From contig JAFKAC010000006.1 in the NCBI GenBank assembly GCA_025766275.1, positions 930,001 to 994,000 of the forward strand: 64,000 nucleotides of DNA, written 5' to 3'. The notes under the pieces are model-generated. The model searched no databases. It worked only from the letters and a program-made list of their open reading frames with translations, and had not been told where the DNA came from. The translations under genes were made by a program, and so were the position numbers. Positions 20,301 through 31,942 of this stretch are shown here, piece by piece (within the stretch, counting starts at the first letter, position 1; the number at the start of each line of letters is the position of its first letter). This DNA comes from Lactarius indigo (Eukaryota; Basidiomycota; Agaricomycetes; Russulales; Russulaceae).

Positions 20301-20808
20301 TGTTACAGTACGGACTCGATGACTCATTACACACGACTCATGACCGGTTATGACTACGGTCCAGTATTGATATTAGTCATGGACTCTTACATCGTATCAG
20401 TCAGCATAGTAGTTCGCATGTGATTGTGACTCATGTATGACTTATTCCTAGGATAGCTGTACTAGGGTTCGAGCTAGTTACGCTATTGGTCTTGTACTAT
20501 TTGAGCGGCGCTTTAAATCCCGCGTGTATCTGTATAAGTAGTCACTCTAGAAGACCAAGAGTCCCCATCTTGGTCTTCTTCAATCCACCACTTGCATTGT
20601 CTCTTGTCTGCCTTAGCCTTGGGCTAAGTGTGCTTCCACTACTATCTGCCAAGAGATAGCCTTCTTCCCCTTTTTACTGCAGTGTGTGCCGGAGTGCCCC
20701 TGTTCAGTTCGTGTTGGGTTGACATGTGATCCCCATTCGCCTTACCTTTGCTAAGTCGATTACGCCCTTCTCAAGTCCAAGTCGGACTAATGCCAGTGGA
20801 GCGTAACA
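20301..20808 (+). repeat. 5' LTR of family B element
   Basis: 508 bp. It has a TATAAG box at 20533-20538. Downstream lies a perfect 10-bp inverted repeat, AAGACCAAGA (20551-20560) and TCTTGGTCTT (20568-20577), spanning the expected transcription start. Confidence 0.94.
20567..20577 (+). promoter_or_regulatory. Presumed mRNA 5' end / self-primer of family B
   Basis: ATCTTGGTCTT lies 34 bp downstream of the TATA box and is perfectly complementary to 20811-20821 just after the LTR. It is also conserved in the 3' LTR and in the solo LTR at 29929-30426. Confidence 0.65.
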
Positions 20809-20810
20809 TT

Positions 20811-20821
20811 AAGACCAAGAT
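20811..20821 (+). promoter_or_regulatory. Primer binding site of family B, self-primer type
   Basis: AAGACCAAGAT starts three bases after the LTR and is the reverse complement of 20567-20577. Confidence 0.7.
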
Positions 20822-20828
20822 CCTCATC

Positions 20829-22155
20829 ATGGCGTACTCGACCAGAGATCAGTGGACGTCTTTCCGTCCCTATCACATCAAACAACGAGGAGATCGCAAC
20901 GTACCAACAAGATTCCTGGAAGCAGCCCAGTGGAGAGAACGAGGAGAAGATACCAGATACTTTGTAGAATTTAATGGCCCTAACCGTTTCTGACCTGTTG
21001 AGTTTAATTTCAAACATCTCTGTTGGGTCGAGGTTACTTGGAACCCCATAGATCATCGCTGGGACATTGTACGACCAGCAGGAAGAAACTACAATTGTGA
21101 CATTGACGCACGAGAACTCAACAGCCGCACAGACTATGGTCCCATTGATGGACAAGCACAAGAACATACCGACAAAGGAATTAGTGGAGAAGAAGCCTGC
21201 GAAAGTCGAAGCATTTCTCACTCAATGGCACGTTTATTGGGGCATGAATGCAGACGAAGGCATCATGGCCACTCCATATTGATGCGCCCTACTCTTTCTA
21301 TCCTACATCAAGGGCGTTAATGTCAGCGAATGGGTGTTGGCAATGCTTACCTGGCTTAACGGCCAGATACAAACCAGCATACCCCGTACTAGTGAAGGGC
21401 TATGGAACGAAGTCACGCGCAGCTTTATGCAGTGCTTCCGGAATATGATGGAACAAGAACAAGCTCAATACGAGCTTAAGAAAGGCGTCAAAATGATAGG
21501 GGGCAACCTAGATGAGTATTGCACCCAATTCAAACAGTTAATATGCCACGCCCAATACAGGCTTGATGATCCCCAAACACTGGATCTATTCGCAAGCGGA
21601 TTACCAAAAGACCTATATGAAAAGGTCTATACCCTCGACAACCCCCGCAATTACCACGAGTGGAAAGAAGCCGCCACCACTCACCAACAACAATACCTCC
21701 ACCTCAAAGCAGTGTTAAACAAAGGGGTTCCTCAAGGACAAGGACAAGGAAGACAACGCCAACAATGACAGTGGCAAGGACTGCCAAGAAGCTCTTGGCA
21801 ACCCAGAAACCTACCACAAGATCCAAACGCAATGGACACCTCTGCAGATCGAATTCGAGGGCGACTAGCAGGAGCCGAAGACATACTCGCTCCTCGTCCC
21901 CCATACCAACCTCGAGGAGGATTCCTCCAAAGAGGGGGAGGACGCAATAATCAAAGGCCAGTCACTTGCTACAATTGCAGAAAAGACAGACACATGCCAG
22001 AGATTGCAGACAACCATGAGGGGGATACCAACCCCAAGCATCAACCAGTCGGTACATCAACACTGACTACCATCAACAAGAACCTGAAGTCACTACCAGG
22101 GCGGTTCAAGATGTACCCCCTCAACAGCGCGCCAGCAACTGGCTTAACAGAGTAG
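20829..22155 (+). pseudogene. Gag of family B, degenerate
   Basis: Starts at ATG 20829 (MAYSTRDQWTSF). A TGA at 20991-20993 interrupts the frame, and the reading then moves to another frame by about 21334. There a typical retrotransposon Gag region is clear (LWNEVTRSFMQCFRN, LDEYCTQFKQLI, LFASGLPKDLYEKV). A TGA near 21766 is followed in the same frame by DPNAMDTSADRIRG and a knuckle CYNCRKDRHMPEIADN that has lost its last Cys. It ends at a TAG at 22155. Decayed copy of a capsid/nucleocapsid gene. Confidence 0.85.
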
Positions 22156-22198
22156 CAGGAGAGTCAGACGATGTAAAGGACATTATCCTCCAACAGTT

Positions 22199-25100
22199 GT
22201 GGAAGAAGGAGGGTTTTCAGGACACCTGAACCCATTGGCCTGGGTGAGGGCAGTTAATTGTAACAGTGTAATCATGACTCGCTATCGTTCTATGAGAGTT
22301 CCAGTATCGATTCGCACCAGTTATGCAATGGCCGACATACGAGCATTAGTCGACTCAGGAGCAACCCATTGCTTCATGAGACCCTCCTTCGTAAAAAGGA
22401 TGGGGCTTGGGATCAAACCACTCAATGTCCCAAAGAAAATATGGAACATCGACAACACAGAAAACAAATCAGGGCGTATCACTCATTATACTGATGTGGA
22501 CGTTCAGACTAAAGGCATCCATAAGGAAATTCGTTTCCTCATCACAGACATTGGCAATGAAGATATCGTACTAGGATATCCATGGCTCGCTACCTACGAT
22601 CCGCACATCAAATGGTCACAGGCTGCCATACATGAAGATATGCTCCCTATCGTTATTCGATCAATCAACCCCTAAATCAAAACGACACCAGTAGTTGTGG
22701 CAGCAGTCGTTCAAAATGATGACTACAAGGTAGTACACTCCTGCATCATCACAGACAAACAACGACATCAATTTGAAGAAGGATGTCAAATCAGAGCCAC
22801 TGCCACTGATCTTGCTATTGCCGCTCAGCAATATGTCACTAAAGCTGAGTTACCCCCTGAATATCGCAAATTCGAGCGCCTCTTCAGTGAAGAAGCGTTG
22901 GACAGGTTTCTGCCCAGCAGGCCCTGGGATCATGCTATAGAATTCAAACCAGGAACAGCTGACGCAATCGATTGCAAAATATACCCCATGACTCAAGAAG
23001 AAGATAAGAAACTACGTGAATGGATCAACAAACAACTCAAGAAGGGATATATACGACCTTCTAAATCACCATATGCCTCATCCTTCTTCTTTATCAAAAA
23101 GAAGGACGGGAAATTGCGACCTGTGCAAGACTACCGAAAAATCAATGCTGTCACCATTCATAACCAGTACCCACTCCCTCTCATTTCTGATCTCATTACC
23201 GACCTCAGTAACACTCACATTTATACCAAACTCGACGTCCAGTGGGGATACAATAACGTACATATTAAAGAAGGAGACGAAGAAAAAGCAGCGTTTAAAA
23301 CATGATACGGACTGTTTGAACCAACGGTGATGTTTTTTGGCCTTACCAACTCCCCCGCAACGTTCCAGACCATGATGAATTTCATATTCAGAGACATCAT
23401 GGCAAAACATGAGGCACACGGAACGGTGATTCGGGTATACATGGACGACATTGGTATCGCCACAGGACTCAACCATTCCCTCCAAGACCACATTGAGGCA
23501 GTCAGAGACGTCCTCCGCATATCCGCAGAACACGACCTATATTACAAGCTTGAAAAATGTCTATTCCACTCCCCACGCATGGATTACCTGGGGGTAATCC
23601 TTGAAAAGGGGGTGACGCGCATGGACCCTGTCAAAATTTTGGGCATTAAAGACTGGCCTACGCCAACCAAAGTTAAGGATGTCCGCTCTTTCCTTGGTTT
23701 TTGCAATTTTTACCGTCCCTTCATACGAGGCTTCGCAACCAAAGCACGACCTCTCAACAAACTCACATGCAAAGACACTGAATGGCACCGGGGAACTGAA
23801 GAAGAAAAGGCATTTCAAGACCTTAAAACCCTTGTTACCAGTGAACCCGTTCTCGCACACCCAGACCTTACGCAACAATTCGAATTAGAAGTCGATGCAT
23901 CAGGGTTTGCAACAGGTGCGGTCCTTCTTCAACAAAAAGCGGATGGCAAATGACACCCCATTGGCTACTACTCCTCTACTCTCAACGAAGCTGAACGAAA
24001 TTATGACATTTATGACCTCGAACTATTAGCCATCATCAAAGCTTTCCAACATTGGCGACCCCTCTTAGCGGGCTCCCCCCATAAAATCAAAGTATTCTCT
24101 GACCACCTCAACCTACAATACTGGAAATCACCTCAGAAGATCAGTAGGCACGTTGCCAGGGAAGTACTCGAACTCTCTGAATACGACTTTGAAATTCACC
24201 ACATCAAGGGAACCTCCAATGGACGTGCCGATGCCCTGTCATGGAGACCAGACTATGATCAAGGAGAAAATGACAACAAAGGGGTCACAGTATTACCGGA
24301 AAGCGTCTTTGCACGCGCCACCACGCTGGACGAGCCATGACACCCGCACTGGAGACCAGAAATCCTACCCGTAGAAATGACTCCGGAACACCCTATCTAT
24401 GAACAGGACACAGCTAAGTTGAAACCTTGGATTGATGCTCACCGACTAAAAGACATCGAAGGGACATGGTACAAGGATGGACGCCGAGTGGTCATAGGTG
24501 GTATCCATGACAAACGCACTCTCATCGCTGCCCATCATGACTCCCCAGTCTATGGTCATCCCAGCATCAAACGAACTCTCCAACTTACAGAATGACACTA
24601 CTGGTGGCCGCAGATGAAAAATGACGTCACAGACTATGTGAAAGGCTGTGTGGAGTGCCAGCGACACAAAGTTAATCTACGCCCCATTAGGGCATCCTTG
24701 CAATCAATCTATCCCAAACCAGAAGCCCTGCCATTTGAGACTATCGCAGTGGACTTCATTACTAAACTTCCCATATCCTGCGGCTACAATTCCATCTTAA
24801 CAGTGACCGATCACGATTGTACCAAAGCTGCTGTCTTTATCCCTTGTAACAAAGAGATAACTGCCGAAGGAACGGCCACCCTGTACATCTCTCGTGTTTT
24901 CCCACGATTCGGGCTCCCCTTGCATGTTATCAGTGACCGAGACCCCCGATTTGCATCCAAATTCATGCGGGAAATATGCAAAATTCTGGGCATCAGCCAA
25001 AATATCTCAACCGCCTATCATCCGAGAACCGACGGCCAATCAGAACGAACAAATCAGTGGCTAGAACAGTATCTCCGCTTCTGGGTAAATGAACGGCAGG

Positions 25101-27004
25101 ACGACTGGGTTCATTATCTGCCTATGGCAGAATTCACACATAATAACTGGCCTAACAAGACCACGCGGGAGTCCCCCTTTTTCCTCTTATCAGGGTTCAA
25201 CCCTCGCGCTGATTGGACTGATAGGCCTTCCCCTATCCCACAGGTGTCGCTAAGGCTGGATCAGTTCAAACAAGTGCGACAGCGCACCTTCTCCTGCATG
25301 CTCTGGGCACAAAAGTCATGGGTCAAACACAAAGATACGCCCAAGTTCAAAGAAGGAGACCTTGTGTGGCTCGAAGGACGCCACTTGCGCACACACCAGC
25401 CAACCACAAAACTAGCTGCCAAACAACATGGACCATTTAAGGTCACCCAGGTGATGTCCCCTGTCAATTATCGCCTCGAACTTCCCACACAGTGGAGCAT
25501 CCATGATGTCTTCCACATAGATCTTCTCACACCTTATCGCGAGACACCCACACACAGACCAAACTATCAGCGCCCACCACCTGATTTGGTCAATAATGAA
25601 GAAGAATACGAAGTTGAGAAGATTCTAGACTCTCGGTGATTTGGCAGAAGACGTCGGCTCCAATACCTCGTGAAATGGAAGGGGTATCCAGACTCTGATA
25701 ACCAATGGATAGATAAGGATGACATATTTGCCGACGAAGCCGTTCGGGAGTTCAAACATTCCAACCCCGACAGGGAAACACATATAAGGGTGGCCCTCTG
25801 TCGTGATAAGTCCCCATCACTCACTCTTTCTATGCCTTCTACTCAACGCAATGACCAGCTCACACTCCTCGCTACCCTCATCAATGACTCCTCCACCACG
25901 CTTGTTGACCCCGACTCCACCAACAACACTGCAGCTGTTGGAACTGAAGGAGGAGACCATACCTCCATGCAGCATGAGGAAGATGGCCCTATCACTAGTG
26001 AAGAACTGCACCAGACACTACAACGATTCCCTGTGCCCATACAGGGAACTCTTAGCGACAATCCAGCAGCAGCTCAACCAGTGCCACCGCCAATGTACAC
26101 CCTCACAAACCCTGACACCGGTGAGCCCAAAGTCTTCCTCACCGAAGACGAGCTTTTTCGGCTTCAAGCAGCTGTCCCGCACAGTGAAACTGCCCGACGC
26201 CATGAAGAAGTACAAACAAGAGTGGAAGGAGACAGCGGCGCGGTGGCAGCAGGAGCAACTGCATATCGCCGCCTGCTGACGCTAAATGATGAAGGAGCGG
26301 AGGGAGTACTGGACGAAGATGAGGATGAAGACGAGCTTGGAGACCACTACCCCCTCAGGCATGCATTCCTTAACCATGAATTCTACGCTGAAGATCCAGC
26401 TGCCACTCCCTACCTCGTCGACGCAGCGGGGGGGCCTCTACACTGGGGACGAGTCACCATGGCACAAGCAGCTCGTTATACACCAATGGGCGAATGAGAC
26501 CCAGCAACCAGGGCTGTCGTCCCTGAAGGGTTCTGGGTCAATCGAGGACCCGATTACATTCCGTTCCCGATCAAGCTCCCCAATGGACCGACAGTACAAG
26601 CCTCCCACGTACAGGTTATCCAAGGAGGAGACCCCTTTGTACTTGGACTAGCCCCAGGATTGGGCTTCATTTACGGTAAACCCCTATACGCCACTCCCCA
26701 TCTCCCAAAGAACAACCATGCATTTATACCCCATGAAGAGTACTTCATGCTCCGTGACCGACACCCCACTGACCTGTTACTAATGCACATCGGAGATGTC
26801 ACTCTTACCCAAGAGTTACGCCAATTCCGGCAATTTGCGTTTGCCGAGGACCAACTGGAGAGGCGAATTCGGCAGCTACAGATGGAGAGGCAGATGGTGA
26901 TGGATGATAAAAAGGACAGTCTTTATCGCTTAGAGTGTGCTAACATACTAGCGCAGATGGAAGATGAAGCAGAGAAGATGAGGCAGGAATCAGTAGCAGA
27001 TTAG
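22199..27004 (+). pseudogene. Pol of family B, multiple nonsense mutations
   Basis: One frame carries protease (RALVDSGATHCFM, ~22350), RT (LDVQWGYNNVHI ~23235; VYMDDIGIA ~23436), RNase H (VDASGFATGAV ~23890), integrase zinc finger (~24530-24665), integrase core (VDFITKLP ~24750; SDRDPRF ~24932; SERTNQWLEQYL ~25037) and a chromodomain (EYEVEKIL, LVKWKGYPDS, ~25605-25760). It is interrupted by a TAA at 22673 and TGA at 23303, 23951, 24338, 24593, 25637 and 26495. After the chromodomain about 400 codons continue, ending with a charged coiled coil (QLERRIRQLQMERQMV). This tail has no Cys/His knuckles, unlike family A. All but one of the stops are TGA. Confidence 0.92.
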
Positions 27005-27036
27005 TGAGGTGGGCCTCACTCCTGAAAAGGGGGTGA

Positions 27037-27544
27037 TGTTACAGTATGGACTCGATGACTCATTACACACGACTTATGACTGGTTATGACTATGGTCCAG
27101 TATTGATATTAGTCATGGACTCTTACATCATATCAGTCAGCATAGTAGTTCGCATGTGATTGTGACTCATGTATGACTCATTCCTAGGATAGCTGTACTA
27201 GGGTTCGAGCTAGTTACGCTATTGGTCTTGTACTATTTGAGCGGCGCTTTAAAGCCCGCATGTATCTGTATAAGTAGTCACTCTAGAAGACCAAGAGTCC
27301 CCATCTTGGTCTTCTTCAATCCACCACTTGCATTGTCTCTTGTCTGCCTTAGCCTTGGGCTAAGTGTGCTTCCACTACTATCTGCCAAGAGATAGCCTTC
27401 TTCCCCTTTTTACTGCAGTGTGTGCCGGAGTGCCCCTGTTCAGTTCACGTTGGGTTGACACGTGATCCCCATTCGCCTTACCTTCGCTAAGTCGATTACA
27501 CCCTTCTCAAGTCCAAGTTGGACTAACGCCGGTGGAGCGTAACA
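27037..27544 (+). repeat. 3' LTR of family B element
   Basis: 508 bp, same ends as the 5' LTR, followed by GGGGG. Confidence 0.95.
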
Positions 27545-27549
27545 GGGGG

Positions 27550-28480
27550 GCAGAGACACTAGGGCGTAGAGTTGACAGGTAGACTGTTTCTCCATAGCAG
27601 GGCTCCCCTTTCCCTGGTATCAAGCCCTAGCAGCTCCTTGAAGACCTTAGGAGTTGTTGAACACAGTGCTGATCTGACTTGGCTGTCATCTGCCACGTGA
27701 CAGGAAGCCATTATAGAATACCATGCCCCCACAGAGGTGTGACAGTCTGTCTCAGCACAGGTTTTCACTGGGCTCCACCCTTTATCCAATTTTTCTCACA
27801 TATTCCCTTTGAAAAACACATTATATATTGTCTAGCTAGGTGTTGCTTGAAAAATCCATAAAAAATTTTGGTTTTGTTGATAAAATTTTGATATGCCACC
27901 CTCTTGGGAAAAATGATGACACAATTTAAAATTATTTGATAATAAAAATTGTGGAAGTATATTATGACATGTCCTCAATATTGCCAAGGTGTTGACACTC
28001 ACAATTGCCATGATATAATCTAAACAACTGGTCATAATTTTATGTGTGAGATATTTAGGCAAACTACAAAGTGATATTTTCATTTTGTTATGCCATTTTC
28101 ACTTGACATAAAAATGTGCTATTTGAATTTTCTCTACATGTTACCTGTGAAATACTTTAACAAGATGTATAATATAACTCCTCATAAGATGTTGAAAATA
28201 TTGTGGCAAAGAAAACTTATATTGTCTGCATATTGTGTTGCAAAATCCCGGAGCACCTTATAATCGAACCGGCTTATAATTAAGATTGTAAGGTAATTTC
28301 AAGGCATTATTAAGGTCTTAAAAGCACATTAGAAGCACATTGCTTGTAATTATAAATATCATAAGACTTACCAACAATTACAAGCTATCATAAGACTATC
28401 ATAAGGGAGACAATGTATTATAATAAAGTCGCACGATTGAGAAGGTACATTATAATCAAATTATAATTGCCAGAGGGCCC
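27550..28480. other. AT-rich noncoding tract
   Basis: 27550-27830 has no feature I can support. From about 27830 the sequence becomes strongly AT-rich with homopolymer runs. From about 28250 it contains many TTATAA/TTATAAT words in both orientations. No gene is visible. A similar TTATAAT-rich tract flanks the MULE at 46.37-46.75 kb. Confidence 0.5.
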
Positions 28481-28656
28481 TCAGAATTCTTTGAACGTCT
28501 CGTTGTTTCTGCCGCCGAGATTGGCATGCTATATATTACGACGGATGTGATGGCAATCATCCAAACTTGGATTACTTGCATGTCCTCATCACAACGTGTT
28601 TTCGATATACAGCTAATACTGTCGTTGCTCTAGAAATACTGATGTCACTGCTTTTG

Positions 28657-29472
28657 TGTTACGGTTTCACCCTCGCGACTTCGACAAACGGCAATACGAC
28701 GAATGCAATCACATGAAGAAAAGGAAGATGACGAAGAAAAGGCTGAGATAAGCCGCAAAACCAGAGATAAGTGCCCCGGCCCGCGAGTCCATTGGACCTT
28801 CTGCGATGATGCGCAGAATTGTAGGTTCCACCGGCCCGGATAAAGCAATATCAACATCGCCCGTCACGTGACCCCGGCATGTGACCTGGCTAGAATGCAC
28901 CGGAAGAGTCCAGATGAGCTTGTGCCTGGCTGACTGATGTTTGGTACCTGATGACTGATACTGACTGCGGATGACTCATAGACGATTACACTGTTACGAT
29001 AAGGATGACTGATACCTCATTCTGATTGGTTGACCGACTGTATGCTTACTGATGATTACACATTCCCGATGACACTCTTACTGTACGATTACTCACCCTA
29101 GGATCGTTGTATTAGGGTTTCTGAGTCTGAACTTCACGATAGCTAGAGTATAAGTAGGGTAGCTTGTATCCCCTAGTTCTCGAGCTTGAGATCTTGTGGA
29201 ATTGTACTGGTTGTCTACCGTCTTCCCTCTATCTTTTGAGCTGTGGTTGGCTGTTTGCCACCTATTCCTTTGGGCTGCTCGCTCATTCCCCTCTCTTATC
29301 TGCCATTTTCTGCCTCTCAGTACTTCTGTCTGATAGAAGGCTGCCAGTATCTTTGTCAACTAGGGGACGCCTTGGCTGTATTTGCCTCCCCCGTAAGTTG
29401 GCTGACCGTTTGGGGCAAAGTGTTCCCGCAGTACCGTCCAAGTCGGACACTACGCCCAGTACAAGCGTAACA
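28657..29472 (+). mobile_element. Solo LTR, family C
   Basis: 816 bp from TGTTACGGTTTCACC to CAAGCGTAACA, flanked by TTTTG at 28652-28656 and 29473-29477. TATAAG box at 29149-29154. The second copy is at 36834-37650 in reverse orientation. It interrupts the cohesin SA pseudogene. Confidence 0.93.
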
Positions 29473-29928
29473 TTTTGTAGATAAGGAGGCCGGTGTCCTG
29501 GGTAGGCAAAGGGCTGGGGAGAAGAAACGTATGGCGAGAAACAAGACCATGGCCACCACTAGCCGAGAGAAAGAGCCAGAGAATAGAGCGGTAGAGGTGC
29601 GCGAGCAGAAAACAAATTTGGCCGAGTTCTTGAAGGAGCTCATAGATAGGTACACGCTTTGTTCGTTGAGATCGGTTGGTTTTCCTACATGAGCAATTCC
29701 ATCGCGTTTTCGTGAACCGTTATCATGATCTGGACCCATCTATTCGTGCGGAGTGCATTCATTCCATTGGTTTATGGTTCAAAAATACCCTGGCCACTTC
29801 CTTGATGGCACATATCTTCGCTATGTCAGGTGAGTCCTCTCAGATTCTAATACTTAAGTCCGTCTGAAGGCTGTCAAATCACTCTCTGGCATCTACGAGA
29901 ACACGGACTACATCAGATCCATACAGAC

Positions 29929-30426
29929 TGTTACGGTACGGACTTGTTACGAAACGACTCATGACTGGTTATGACTATGGTCCGGTATCAGCATTAGTCA
30001 TGGATTCTTACATCGCATCAGTCAGCATAGTAGTTTGCATGTGATTGTGACTCATGTATGACTCATTCCTAGGATAGCTGTACTAGGGTTCAAGCTAGTT
30101 ACGCTATTGGTCTCCTACTATTCTAGCGGCGCTTTAAAGCCCGCATGTATCTGTATAAGTAGTCGTCCTAGAAGACCAAGAGTCCCTATCTTGGTCTTCT
30201 TCAATCCACCATCCTGACTCGTCTCTTGCCTTAGTCTTTCGACTAAGTGTGCCTCTACTTCTATCCACCAAGGGATAGTACTTTTCACACCTTTGCTGTA
30301 GCATGTGCCAGTGTGCCCCTGTTCAGCCTGCATTGGGTTGATACAAGTCCCCATTCGCCTGACCTTTGCTAAGTCGATTACGCCTCCCTTTCGTCCAAGT
30401 CGGACTCATGCTGGTGGAGCGTAACA
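29929..30426 (+). mobile_element. Solo LTR, family B
   Basis: 498 bp, homologous to the LTRs of the 20301-27544 element, flanked by CAGAC at 29924-29928 and 30427-30431. It splits the STAG frame between Gln-Thr and Phe-Thr-Glu-Arg; removing it and one CAGAC restores the frame locally. It keeps the TATA box and the ATCTTGGTCTT primer segment. Confidence 0.95.
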
Positions 30427-30760
30427 CAGACCTTCACAGAACGATTCAAGCCTCGTCTTGTCGAGATGGCGGCGTGGGACACGGAGCTCACTGTTCACAT
30501 TGCTGTCATCGGTGCTGTCGCTGCGCGTCGACTACTCGAGGATGAACAGCGCGAGAAACAGCGCATACTTGTTTTTGATGAAGCTGCCAAGGTCTGCAGG
30601 GCTGTTAGTGAGTTCATCAGAGGCGTGTGGGCCGAAATCGTTGAAGAGATGCTGGGGAATGGCAAGGGCAAGCAGGAGCGCACACGCGCAGGGGTCGAGG
30701 TGACAAAAAAGTCGAAGTTAGTAATAAGCGGACGTTGGCGCTGTGCGCGGTTTCCTGACT

Positions 30761-31940
30761 AGACGAGCGCCAACCATCGTCGGTTTTCCTTCGTCAACCA
30801 CTGATCATGAACCCCTCGAATACACGTAAACGAGAGCAGCTCCCGGACACCCCGCAAAAGCGTCAACGGATCGTGTTGAACGTCAGTGAGTACTCGCACT
30901 CGAATCTGCAGGGAAGGCAAATTGGCTGACTCGAACCTTGCCTAAGTGGACCCTGGTCCTGTTGCTCCTGCGGCCCTCCTGCCGCCGCCACCGCCCCCCA
31001 CCCCAGTTCAAGAAACCGACCTGCCCTGAGGCGATTCTCTGTGCAGATGTTCGATCTGCGCCTGTGCCGGAGTGCAACAATAGGTGGGTCTTCTGCGCTT
31101 GCCTGCTGTCCCAGGCTGACTCTCCCTCCATCAATTTGACGGCTCCTGCACGTCAGATCTGTGTACGCGTTTGCGGGCAGCAGGAATGGGGAATAACAAC
31201 CCTTAGCAATAGTATAGTGAAGTTGGATTGTTCGTAGTTGGATGGAATGCACACGCGTTTGGGTGTCTTTATGGTTTCTGCCTCCCTGTGAGGTACCCCC
31301 CTTTACGCCTGGCTCAGATGTGTTCTCGTTGATGTGCAGTGACGTTCGATCAGTTCCTGCGGAAACTGCATGTGTGCTCGCGAAAGGTTGTCTGGGAGGA
31401 GGTGGTATGTTACGTGGGGTGTTGATTGTTAGCACTGTCGACATGTTCCATGGCAAAATGTACCTCTTTGCGGGATTGGGCTAGCTCATGTTCCAGTTCC
31501 GCGCACAACTGGCTAAGATCCGCGTTCGCCACGCTTGATTTGGCGACTTCGGCAGTGTACCTCACCTGATGGCTTCAAGGACATGCTCGGCAAACTCACC
31601 GCGAGCGTCACGGAGGCCAAGGAGGTACTGCCAGATATCCCGTGAGACGGCAGAGCGTGTGGGGTACCAGCAGGACTCGGTGTGGACCCCCCAATTCTGA
31701 TGAATGCTAGCAGACGTGATGTGGCATCTCGTATGGCCTTCTGCATGTTCTTGCAGAGTTGGCGTATCTTGGGCTTCTGCTTACCATCAGAGAAATCTAT
31801 GGCGGTGGCTGGTCTCAATACCCTAAGAGCATGATTGCGAACTTGGTTGTCGTTCTGCGCAAGTTTTCATCAATGACGATGACCACTTAGATCGATTTTT
31901 CATTACTGTTGACAAGAGAGTGGCTATTTCGGTTCAGAAC
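30761..31940. other. Unassigned region with exon-like stretches
   Basis: An ATG at 30807 opens a short basic frame (MNPSNTRKREQLPDTPQKRQ) that could be a first exon. Around 31560-31760 the plus strand has coding-like stretches (DMLGKLTASVTEAKEVLPDI, then DPPILMNASRRDVASRMAF) broken by a TGA. They may belong to one decayed gene. I do not recognise a family. Confidence 0.3.
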
Positions 31941-31942
31941 AA

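Larger units (their letters stand above)
20301..27544 (+). mobile_element. Full-length Ty3/gypsy chromovirus, family B
   Basis: 7244 bp with two 508-bp LTRs (20301-20808 and 27037-27544) beginning TGTTACAGTA and ending GGAGCGTAACA, flanked by GGGGG on both sides. It has a self-primer-type PBS (20811-20821), gag, protease, RT, RNase H, integrase, chromodomain, an additional tail, and a purine tract AAAAGGGGG before the 3' LTR. The LTRs are closely similar, but the coding region carries many TGA stops, so the copy is dead. A solo LTR of the same family lies at 29929-30426. Confidence 0.96.
28487..30760 (+). pseudogene. Cohesin SA/Scc3 (STAG-domain) pseudogene carrying two solo LTRs
   Basis: Three pieces remain: about 28487-28656, 29473-29928 and 30432-30740. 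The first reads EFFERLVVSAAEIGML, TWITCMSSSQRVF, then after a one-base shift RYTANTVVALEILMSLL. The second reads DKEAGVLGRQRAGEKKR, a charged helix ending LAEFLKELIDR, then VNRYHDLDPSIRAECIHSIG, YPGHFLDGTYLRYV, VRLKAVKSLSGIYENTDYI. The third continues in frame across the LTR with FTERFKPRLVEM and EDEQREKQRILVFDEAAKV. This is the STAG/SA region of the cohesin subunit Scc3/Psc3/Irr1, which loads and stabilises cohesin on chromosomes. Frameshifts, an in-frame TGA and TAA (in YVR-stop-VLSDSNT-stop-VRL) and two LTRs show it is a pseudogene, presumably a duplicate of a functional copy elsewhere. Confidence 0.8.

Noticed and set aside
27830..28480. AT-rich tract as a centromere or replication origin
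   Set aside because: AT-richness alone is not evidence; nothing else in the sequence supports it.
28992..29472. Shorter family C LTR starting at the internal TGTTACGATAAGG
   Set aside because: Its flanks do not match. The longer version from 28657 has a perfect TTTTG duplication, and the homologous copy extends equally far.
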